Assembly: GCF_001704415.2 (NCBI RefSeq)
Contig: NC_030816.1
Location: forward strand, 82,400,713 to 82,464,712
Reading direction: 5' to 3'
Origin: Capra hircus
Taxonomy: Eukaryota; Chordata; Mammalia; Artiodactyla; Bovidae
Length of the DNA: 64,000 bases
The notes under the pieces were generated by a model. That model searched no databases, was not told the origin of the DNA, and saw only the letters and a list, made by a program, of their open reading frames with translations. This document shows positions 55,396-64,000 of this stretch, piece after piece; the first letter of the stretch is position 1; each line of letters starts with the position of its first letter. A program made the position numbers and the translations under genes.

Positions 55396-58300
55396 CTGCA
55401 ACGGGAAGTGGCCCACAGTCAGCTCGAGTGGCCCGTGGTCAGCCCAATGACCCTCCCCAGGTGCCCCGGCCCTGCCGCCCCCCGGCCCTCACCATCAGCT
55501 GCCGCTGCACCCGCTCGTTCTTCTCAGCCTCGGTGATGCGCTTCTCCTCGTTGCGGTCGTCCAGGATGCCCTCGCTGGACAGCTCGGCACTCAGCTCCGT
55601 GCCCTCCTCCTGCGGGCCCTCATGCACGTGGTAGTTCACCGGCTCGTACACAGGCGGTGGCGGCGGCGCGGTCATCACCAGATGCAGCTCCTCCCGGGTC
55701 TTCACCAGGTCATCCTGGGCTTCCTTGGCCTTTGGAAGCAGGTTGAGAGGCAGGTGAGAACTTTCACAGAGAACCTTGGGCTTGAGTCCTTAAGAACCAC
55801 CTTTTAACTGAAGGCCCACTGTCCGTGCGGAGAGTAAGATCCTGCACCCTCCCTTCCCCCGCTGGCTGCATGCGGCGGTCTGCAGCAGCACTAAGCAGAG
55901 GGCCAGACTCTGGCTGACCTGGTGGCCAGTCCACCGTTTGTGCAGCCGCCCCCGGGTCTGGAGACCGGGGTCAACTGCACCGAGAGAAGGTAGACACTTT
56001 TCTAAGTACTGTAACTTCTTTACAGTCCCTGTATATGCTTATTGTATATATTTTTGAAAAAAATATGATGAAGCCCTCCAGCCACTGAAGGGTTTTTGAT
56101 GTTGCATTTTACTTTCCTCCAGTGGCCGGGTGGGCGTTGCTTATCAAGCTCCTCCCTGCCTCTCAGCACAAGGCTCACACCCATTCTCACCCCGTAATCC
56201 TTCCAGCATCGTGGGGGGTGGGGGCGGGTGGAGGGGCACTGCACCACCATCCTGACCCTGGAGATATGCTTAAGTTTGTACCTGTTTTGTAACCCACTTC
56301 TCTCATTTAATACTTGAGCACTTTCTTAAAAAACCCAAGGACCAGAATCTTCTGCAAACTCTGGTTGGGGGATGGCGGTGAAGGTCCGTGTACAGGAGGG
56401 GGCCACCGCAGGTGAGGAAGGGCTGGCGAGGGGGGAGGAGCCCCACAGCCTGGCAGACGTCTACCCTCCGAACTCGATGGCAGCCCCCCCCCCCCAGGAA
56501 CAGTGCAATCTGGGGGAGACAGGAGGGATGTGGTTCTATTACAGCCGCAACCAACTCAACCTCTTGGGGGGTGGGGGTACAGCGCAAGCCAGGTGTTGCT
56601 CGTCCTGGCTCTGCAACGGGGAACCGATCCTCAGAGGTGAGGCCGCCCACCCATCGCACCAGGAAGGAGTAGCCAGAGCTGGATTCGCGGGGGCTGGAGA
56701 CCCCCAGGGTGCAGGTCTTCCCCAGCACCGCGGAGATGCATGTTCCGAGCGGCAGACGGGGACTCTGGCCGTGCTGGGGCATCCACGTAATCTGACTTAA
56801 AGCTAGTTCCTGACGGGGCATCCTGAGCCCGGAGGGTGCGGTCCCCGCTGACCCCCACCCCGCGGTGCCCCACTGGCCGCCCACCCCACGCCCTCGCCGG
56901 CGCCCTGCGCTCACCCGGAGCTGCCACTCCTCCACCTCGTTCTCCTTGCGCCGCCGTGCCTCCTCCAGGAGGGCGATCTTGGCAGTGTACTCGGCGAGCT
57001 CCGTGGCCTGGGGAAGGAACGGAAGCCCAGATTATTTCCGGAACGGTTTCAGCACGCTACTCGTGAAGGAAGGGTCACGTTTTGGTAGATAGTGCCCCAT
57101 CCCTGGCCGGCAGGGTCCATCGCCCACTGTGTCTAAGGCTGCGACTCGCCAGGGCTGCCGCGTCCACTCTCCTCCGCCCGAGGCCAGCCACTGCGGGGCT
57201 CCCTCCCCACCGGCCACCTTACACCCTCAGATCACTTTACAGCCCCGCTGCCGTAATGTACAAACGATCATCAGGCAGGTGTCAGTCACTCTGCCAGTCC
57301 CCAGAGGCAGCCTCCCTGTAACTCAGCACGAGGCCGGCGGCTCCTACCAACTGCTCCTGGCTCTTGATCTGGTCCGCTGCCTGCCTCTCCAGCTCCTCCT
57401 TGGCACGCAGCGCGGCCAGGCGGTCAGCCTCCAGGCGCCCCGCCTCCTCCTGGGCCCGCTTCCTTTCCTCCTCCAGCTTCAACGCTCTCTGGATCTGGTC
57501 GGAGAGCTCTAGAGAGAGCGCAGAACCAGAGCCGCTCAAGGTGCAGTCGGGGACCCCTCAAGTCCTGCCCCGATTTCCCCCCAGGGGACAGGATGGAACC
57601 CGGGCAGGAATCACCCCTATGCTGTGGAGTAGGGGACCGGGTTTGGGGCTGCTCCTCCCAAAGACCCTGCGGAGAGCACTGGGCAACTGGTTCCTTGGGG
57701 CTCAGAGGACCACATCCCCAGGGTGAGGACACCCTCCAGGCTGGCTGACCCCTCGCCCAGCTGCTCTCATCAAGACTGCTCGTCCGGCTGTCGGCTTAGA
57801 AGGTGGGCCGTGCAGCACGGCTTGGGTGAGCTTGGCAGAGCCTTCCCGAACCTCCGCATTCTCACCAGGAACGGGGATAATTCAAACGTCATCCCATCGG
57901 ACCCCGGGGAAATTTAAAAAGATTACGTCCAGAAGCATTTGGCACAGAACCCACAGAACTAGCTTCTAATCCAAGTAACCACTTTATCATGTCTCTTCTG
58001 CAAGTCTCTACTTTGGGTGTGAGCTTAACGGGGAGAGGTCCCTCTGGGTTGCCTGTGTGCCCACTATCCGACCCTCCCATCACAACTGGACCAGAGCCCC
58101 TCCTCCCAGGAGGCCCCACCCACCTTTCTCAGCCTTCCTGGTTTTTTCCTCGTAGTCCTGAAGCCTGAGCATCAGCTCCTCCTTCTCACGCATCATCTGC
58201 TCTTTTTCTCTCTCTACGGTTTCTCTCCTCTTCTTCTCGGTTTCCAACTGCTGCCTGTTTCCAGGAGGGGAAGGTAAGCATGGTGTCCACACAGCAGCCT

Positions 58301-61300
58301 GCTCATCCCAGCCCCAGGCCTGTCCACCCAGCAGAGGACACTGGTGACAGCACGCACCTCAGGTGCTCTGATGGCTCCCCGCCTCAGGGGGCCCGCACAC
58401 CGGGAACCGCCAGCCCCGCCCCTCACCATTCTGCCCCGCCCCCTCACCGCTCCAGCTGCTTCTGGTGCTTCTCCTCCCTGGCCTGGGCCTTCATCTGCTG
58501 CACCTCAATGGTGTCGGGCTTCCGACGGCGCATGTACAGCTCATGGTTCCCCATGCAGAGCTGCAGGATCCGCTTGTTGATCCGCAGGCGGGGGGCATAG
58601 AACACGAAGTCCTGCAGGACAGAGCAGGGCGGACTCTGACTCGGGGATGCCGGGCCTCTGGCTTGCTTCTCCCAAACCCGATCCCTTCCAGTTCTAGATT
58701 TCTTGGGTAAAAGGCGAGAGAGAGGGAAAGCCGCTGACCCCAGCAACGGGGTGGGGCGGTGGGGGTGGGTGTCCTCTGTGCCAGGGGGCGAGCATCCTCC
58801 AGGACAAGCAGAGGGACTGTCTGTGCACTCACCGGAACCCCACGGCTGGACCAGCGGCTGACCTTGAGGCTAACATCCTCCTCTGATGTCTCCAGCCCCC
58901 AGTGGCCCCATCTCTGATTCTTGCCTGGACAGCCTTAACTTCTCCTATTTGAGTTTCCCTCTCCTCCCCCTCAAGCTTTCACTTCCCACCACTGCCAGCA
59001 GACCGACTGGGGCATTGCTGGAACTTCAGTGCCAGCCGGGCAGCTCCAGGAGCCCGTATGAATGTCCTGGTGTACATGAAAGCCTTCGGGTTGACCCCCC
59101 CTTCCCCTCAGCTGCCCTCTCACCCGGAGCAGGCCTCCGCAGTACCCCCTCCTCAGCCTGTTGTGTCCAATCTCACACGCCGGCAGCCACAGCACCCCCG
59201 GCTCACTTCTCCTCCTCCGCAGCTGTCACTTAGGTGCCCACTGCAGCCAAGGGGAGACATCGGCCACGAGGGCTGCCAGCGCCTCACCCTGCCGGCCTGT
59301 CCTCTGTCTTCCACCCCGGGACAGCCTCTTGGAGCACTGGGCCATGTTCGCTCACCTCTACCTTGCTGGGACCAAACCCATGCTCTGTGTGGACACCTAC
59401 TTGCCGGGAGACAGTTCACACAGCCCTGCCGTGTCTGACCCCATGACCCTGGGCAAGTCCCTCCGCCACTCAGAGAGCCTTAGGGTCTTCAGCTGTACAA
59501 TCAGTGGCTTTGTTGTCAAGACTGAGTCACAAAATTTTCCTGGGGACTGAGAAAGGCGTCTGGCACAGTGAAAGCTGGCTGATACAAGAAACGCCTGGCT
59601 CAGACTTTGGGCTGCCTTACGACACCGCTACTGGAAAGCCTTCTTGAAAACAACAGAAATCACAGCACCCAAGGGCTTCCTGACTCTGGGACCGCGTGGG
59701 CCTGGGACACAGAGTCTTCCTTCTTGGCTCCTGGTCACCTGTGTGACTAACACAGGTGACAGTGGGACAGTGTGGTTTAGAAACTCTGCCTGAAAGTTAG
59801 TTATCTGCTTCCTCTTCCTGCTTTCCTTGCTCCTGGGAACCACAGCACCCTCCGCATCCAGACACCGCTACTGGAACAGGGGAGGGTGGTCTGAAACAAG
59901 GGACCAGTGCTGCATGACCCCAGGACTCCTGAAGCCTGCAGGAACCTGCCAGGCGAGCTGGTGGACACGCCCAGGAAGGACCTACTTAGGGCTAGGTCTC
60001 TCCACCTGTCCACAATCGCTGGGGAGGGAGTGATGGCAAGCCCCAGAGCCCAGGGACTTCCTGGGCGGGGCTCTCCTTTGGGTTTCACAGCTTGTTATTA
60101 AGTCATCGGGTTTCCCAAGGAGCAGGGAGAAACAGGTATTTATATTATCCACCTTTCTCCTATTACACAGGGGAAAGCCACCTCTCATGACTGCACAGCC
60201 GTGCTACCCAGGTGGGCCCTGGCTGTGGTTCCCAAGTATTTGCAAAGAAACTAATGAAAAATGTCACTTAAAGAAAAAAAAAAAATCAAGGGTCAGAACT
60301 GCAGGTGACACTCCCCAGAGCACACAGCTGCTTGGACACAGGGCCTGTGAGTGCCGAGGATGGCAAGGGCACCCATCGGTGCGCGGGAGACGAGGAAACT
60401 CCTTGCGCTGCCTTTGAAGGTGGCCTGTTTCTGACTTCAAGTTAAAAACTAAAGGCTAATAATATTCAGAGATTTCCAAATCCACATCTCCAGCCCAGGC
60501 CTCCTGATGTGACTCGGGGCAGGCTGTCTAACTCTGGCAAGAGAACGAGATCCTCAAAACGAAAACCAGGAAAGCTCGAGGAAAGTGAATCCAAGGCCCC
60601 AAAGAAGCAGGTGAGCCTCCAGGCCGCCCCTTGCTTTGATTGGCTGGGCAGGGCTTGCCGTCAAGGGCAGGTCTCCACCCTTCTGCTTTTTTCATGGGGC
60701 ACGAACCAGAGGCCCTTTTCCAAAGGGAGCCAGCTGTCTCGGCCCAAAGCAGGGCCACCCTTGCATCAGGGCTTTGACCATTCATGACCAGAAGGTCCCA
60801 GCACAGGAGTCAACACCGGGCCCCAAACCGCTGCATCTGAGCGGTCGGCCGGAGGAGGAGCCACTGGGCCAGGGCGCGGGGCTGGGGCTCAGCTGGGGGC
60901 TGCCTGGGTGCTGCCCTCCACATGGGCTCAGGGGTCCCTCCCCGTGTAGTAAGGTGACCTTGGGGGTTCCTTTTCTCTCTTCTAAGTAAAACTGTAAACT
61001 TGGAAATTCTCTACTACCCTAGGCACAAAGCCTGAGACTGGGCAAAGCAGCCCTGGGAGGTCTGGGGGCCTCAGGGACTCGCTCATTCCTCCAAACCAGT
61101 CCTTTACTCCACTGCCACAAGGTGCCTGAGCGGAGACCACCTCCCCCATGAGCCCCCCACCCCTGAACCCAGCCATGCGAAGCCGGTGCCCACCCCCCAC
61201 CTCTCGTCTCCATCCGGATTTGTGCAACTACGCTTTTAACTGCAACTGCACTGCCAGAGGGCACTTCCCTCACTTCCGTTTCACCTCTCCACCGGTGTCC

Positions 61301-62358
61301 ATACTTCACAGCCCTGCTCCGCTGTGCCCACCATCCTAGAGTCACACACCTGACATGCAGCACGCGACCTGCAAAGGCTTCTCCCTTTTTTCACCTTTAA
61401 GTGATGGCTTCACATAAAACCAGATTATAGTAAAAGTACACTCGGCTAACTCAACTCAGTGCATTACAACTGCCTCTGCTTGGGAGTTTATGACTATATC
61501 CTTTCAGCTTTTCAAAAGCTAAATTTAAACCCAATTTGAAAACACATGCAACTTAATTAATTCTTCAACAGTCTACCTAGAATTCCTGCTTCTGTCCATA
61601 AACTTCTTAAAAAATGCTCTGAACAATCAGTAACATCTCAAGTGCAGCCTGTACAGGTCGCAGGCTCTCCTCACCGCCCCATGTCACCGCCCACATCACG
61701 CGGGTACACTATGACCCTTGGTTCGTGGTGCTGCATATTAATGTGACCTGTTACCATGGCGCCTGAGAGTCTGTATTAAATGTTTGTTTCATTTATAACA
61801 ACTGTTCAACTACCCATGGAGCAGGAGTCAAGAGTTTGCAAACAGCAGGAGTACTGAAACTGCCTCTCAATAAGGACAATACTTGACCCCATGGTGTTCA
61901 GACCTCTGTTTTTCCCTTAGGACTAACCCCCAGGGGAGGAACAGCTAGAGAGCAATGCCACGCGCTGTCCCCCCGCTGTTAACTATGAAACCAAGATTAC
62001 CCAAAACACGAAGTCCTCTTCCGAACCGTAATTTTGGTAAAATTCACAACAGGCTCCAAGAAGGGTAAGAGAATTCCTTCAAGCGGCAGTTTTTTTAAGA
62101 ACAGATTTCCGAGTAGAAAACAAACTCCTCCCCTCTGCCCATCCGCCTGCACAGGCAGTTCTGAAATCACTGGCTCCTTGTCACTCACAGAAATCTGTTA
62201 TCTTGGAGATGCATTTGGCTGCCAGAATGAAAAGCAGTAATGGTGACTGCCATGGACTTACGGGAGCCTTCTTGTCGATGGGCTTGATGACAAACTTCTT
62301 GTCATTGAAAGAGATGTTCCTGATCTCGCTCCAGGGGAAGCCGATCTTCGGGGTCAAC
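55231..62358 (-). CDS. EZR: EZR, ezrin, C-terminal part, 7 exons
   Basis: Seven minus-strand exons join in frame: 62358-62262, 58611-58448, 58254-58124, 57508-57348, 57007-56915, 55729-55493 and 55395-55231. They give 349 residues plus TGA. Ezrin links cortical actin to membrane proteins in microvilli and other cell-surface structures. Visible in order: end of the FERM F3 lobe (TPKIGFPWSEIRNISFND), the charged central alpha-helical region, a five-proline linker (APPPPPVYEP), and the C-terminal actin/FERM-binding tail with the regulatory threonine in KYKTLRQIRQ (human Thr567). The N-terminal 230 or so residues are beyond the right edge. Radixin and moesin are excluded by the linker and by segments such as TGHG-free EEKRITEAEKNERVQRQ, which match ezrin. 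The reading frame is intact. Confidence 0.98.
55493..55729 (-). CDS. EZR: EZR exon: proline linker and C-ERMAD start
   Basis: 237 bp, 79 codons, phase 0 at both ends. Acceptor gcttccaaag, donor ATGgtgagg. Reads AKEAQDDLVKTREELHLV, MTAPPPPPVYEPVNYHVH, EGPQEEGTELSAELSSEG, ILDDRNEEKRITEAEKN and ERVQRQLM. It has five prolines against seven in human and lacks three residues before SAELSSEG, so it is five residues shorter. Tyr in PVYEP matches human Tyr477, a Src-family site. Confidence 0.97.
56915..57007 (-). CDS. EZR: EZR exon: central helix
   Basis: 93 bp, 31 codons, phase 0. Acceptor cttccccag, donor CGGgtgagc. Reads ATELAEYTAKIALLEEA, RRRKENEVEEWQLR. Heptad-like charged helix of the antiparallel coiled coil. 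Confidence 0.97.
57348..57508 (-). CDS. EZR: EZR exon: central helix
   Basis: 161 bp. Acceptor ctctctag, donor TTGgtagga. Completes Glu, then LSDQIQRALKLEEERKR, AQEEAGRLEADRLAALRAK, EELERQAADQIKSQEQL. Human has EEAERLEAD where this reads EEAGRLEAD: a GAG-to-GGG difference putting glycine into the helix. Confidence 0.97.
58124..58254 (-). CDS. EZR: EZR exon: central helix start
   Basis: 131 bp. Acceptor aggaaacag, donor gtgggt. Completes Arg, then QQLETEKKRRETVEREKE, QMMREKEELMLRLQDYEEK, TRKAEK and one base of Glu. Tyr in LQDYEEK corresponds to human Tyr353, a reported PI3K docking site. Confidence 0.97.
58448..58611 (-). CDS. EZR: EZR exon: end of FERM F3 lobe into helix
   Basis: 164 bp. 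Acceptor gtcctgcag, donor gtgagg. Reads DFVFYAPRLRINKRILQL, CMGNHELYMRRRKPDTIE, VQQMKAQAREEKHQKQLE and two bases of Arg. Covers the last F3 strand and helix of FERM and the beginning of the long helix; practically identical to human. Confidence 0.98.
58612..62261 (-). other. EZR intron
   Basis: 3.65 kb with no recognised Bov-tA, BovB or L1. 60270-60290 has an A run. Several overlapping open frames on both strands reflect GC content only. Confidence 0.65.
62262..62358 (-). CDS. EZR: EZR exon: FERM F3 lobe
   Basis: 97 bp. Acceptor gacctcag, donor CCCgtaagt. Completes Lys, then LTPKIGFPWSEIRNISF, NDKKFVIKPIDKKAP. Part of the PH/PTB-like F3 lobe that binds membrane-protein tails. Upstream exons lie beyond the right edge. 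Confidence 0.98.
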
Positions 62359-64000
62359 CTGAGGTCCAAGAAAAAAAAAGGTGGGAGAAGTTACATGCGT
62401 ACTTGGATTGGCTAAAGAAAGGGTTACAAACCCATTTTTTTAAGTTCAATTACAAAAAGCATAAGGCGAGTCCAAGAATCACAACATGTAATATCCATCA
62501 TAATCAAGACAGCTACCATCTATGCTGGGTGAGCTGACAGGTGAGGGTCAGTAAACATCGAGCTCTACGAGGCCTGGATAATGCTCCCATTTAACACATT
62601 TTTCTCAGTGACTGTGGCTTGTAATCTTGAGGTCAACTTGGATGCCTAGCCTGGCACATCCTTTCATCCTTTGAAACAGCTCTTAACAACCATCCTTTGC
62701 AATTCATTGCCACATCACCACCCTGACACCTCTCACGGGCCAGCAGCCTACTTCCCGTCTGCCTGTCTGATTAATGTCCTGTTTGGTCACTCCATTCCCC
62801 TCCTCAAAAATGCCAACACAGCCCTCACCCCACCCGGTTTCTACTGATGAAACCCACAGTCCTTAACTTGGTATCCAAGAGCCTTCTAACCAAGCCCCAG
62901 CAGCCGGGTTCAGCCCATCCTATCAACAGAGTTCACTGCCTGCCACCCCTTGCCTGGAAGGATCTCCCACCCAACACCTCCCCCCGCACCCCCGCAACCA
63001 TTCCCAGACCTGCAGCTCAGGCCAGCTCACTCTCTGTCTTTCGACAGCCCTTCGCCCTCTCCAGGTGCCGTCCCTTCTATGACACAAACTATTCTTGTGT
63101 TATTCACATTACTGCATTATTACTGAGCTCTCTGAACACCAGGCAGGCACATGTTCTGACGGCCTAGAGTGTGTCCCGTGTTTCCCATACATGCTCTACC
63201 CAGAGCAGCTGCTCACTAACAGAGAAGGAAAGGGCTTGGCATGGTTCAAGTCCAGCCTTTACTTGCCGACTCGGTCTGGGTGGCCACTTCATTGCTGCAA
63301 GTGGGGGTGTTCAAGTCCCCCCGTCACTGCATCGTTGTCCGTTTCTCCCTTCAGAGAATCTGTTTGTGTTTAGGTGCTCTGATGCCGGGTGCTCGTGTAT
63401 ATACAATTGTTACATCTTGCTGAGCTGCAGGCTTGGTGTGGATGCGGCACCTTTGGCTTTCATTTGCATGATGCAGGTCCTCCTGGCTGGCCAGACACCT
63501 TCCTGGACGTGTTCCAGGCCAGCACTTGGATCACACCCTAACGAGAGCCCCACTGCGGTCCTACCCCATCACGACCCGTCCACCACTGGCCGAAACTCTG
63601 GGGTTTTGATTAGCATTCCTGGGAAGGGTCACTGTATGAATTTAAGACCACATTGCTCTACAAACTTCATAATTCCCACCCTATTCTTTCTTTTTTCCCC
63701 TTGGGAGACAGAGCCCCACCCTCCTCACGACTGGGGTGACTAGGATGGGAGGGTGCCATCCCTCCTCCCCAGATGGGAAACAAAGCCCCTCCTCTCCTTC
63801 TGGGAAGCACCAGGAGCCCTTTTCTGGCTTTTGCGTGGAGGAGTCCTCCACCCTATTCTTGCAACACATTTACCATGGATACCTTTCCAGAAGTAAGGAC
63901 AGATCCTCAAGGCATCTTTCAAAGATGCTGCTGTCAAAAACACTCCTTGCCTGTGTACCATAAACCTCCAACTTAGCAAAGAAAAAGGGCGGAGAGGCTT
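62359..64000 (-). other. EZR intron (partial, runs off window)
   Basis: No exon or ruminant repeat recognised. 62640-63130 resembles an old MIR/L2-type relic only weakly. A 190-codon plus-strand open frame at 63171-63743 has no known family and is not called. Confidence 0.6.

Larger units (their letters stand above)
55396..58447 (-). other. EZR introns between the last six exons
   Basis: Introns 55396-55492, 55730-56914, 57008-57347, 57509-58123 and 58255-58447. All are GC-rich and free of recognisable ruminant SINEs, in sharp contrast to SYTL3. A long minus-strand open frame at 56303-56935 is exon read-through into intron. Confidence 0.75.

Noticed and set aside
56303..56935. 210-codon minus-strand open frame
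   Set aside because: It starts inside the EZR exon (EEWQLR) and reads on through the donor into intron; no family resemblance after the exon.
63171..63743. 190-codon plus-strand open frame
   Set aside because: Lies in an EZR intron on the opposite strand, with no recognised domain or compositional sign of coding.
1..64000. CRISPR arrays, operons, prophage or plasmid features
   Set aside because: Split genes, SINEs and LINEs show mammalian nuclear DNA; the short repeats are microsatellites or retroelement tails, without regular spacers.
1..64000. Endogenous retrovirus or LTR
   Set aside because: No pair of LTRs, primer-binding site or gag/pol/env-like frame seen; all reverse-transcriptase text is BovB or L1.

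Overview
This is 64 kb of mammalian nuclear DNA from a ruminant, almost certainly a bovid. It is packed with ruminant-restricted repeats: BovB (RTE-type) LINEs, Bov-tA and BovA SINEs, CHR-type SINEs and L1 tails. Coding sequence is only about 2.5 kb, split into short exons with GT-AG splice sites. Species cannot be fixed from the sequence alone; cattle, buffalo, sheep and goat all fit. Protein comparisons below use my memory of the human proteins, not a database search.

Two protein-coding genes lie tail to tail. On the + strand, from beyond the left edge to about 53.86 kb, is the 3' three quarters of SYTL3 (synaptotagmin-like 3, a Rab27 effector). Twelve coding exons (16964-53621) join in frame into about 478 codons. 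They cover the linker, the C2A and C2B domains and the stop codon; the N-terminal Rab27-binding domain is off the window. On the - strand, from about 54.43 kb to beyond the right edge, is the 3' half of EZR (ezrin). Seven coding exons (62358 down to 55231) join in frame into 349 residues plus a stop. They cover the end of the FERM domain, the central helix, the proline-rich linker and the actin-binding tail. The gap between the two predicted poly(A) sites is only about 0.6 kb. The human SYTL3-EZR neighbourhood has the same arrangement.

Region by region: 1-16963 is one SYTL3 intron, built largely of nested LINEs and SINEs, with a pair of convergent CTCF-like motifs near 14.2-14.55 kb. 16964-27976 carries five linker exons, a GC- and CpG-rich patch just after the second, and a 1.2 kb BovB copy with a readable reverse-transcriptase segment. 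27977-40126 is a 12 kb intron. 40127-53621 carries the C2A exons (three) and then the C2B exons. 53622-55230 holds the two 3' UTRs. 55231-62358 is EZR exons, and 62359-64000 is EZR intron.

I found no CRISPR array, operon, prophage or other prokaryotic feature, and no convincing new gene system. The points most worth a second look are a tandem NAGNAG acceptor in SYTL3, the paired CTCF motifs, atypical calcium sites in C2A, a Glu-to-Gly change in the ezrin helix, a mariner hairpin, and several datable nested transposon insertions with visible target-site duplications.
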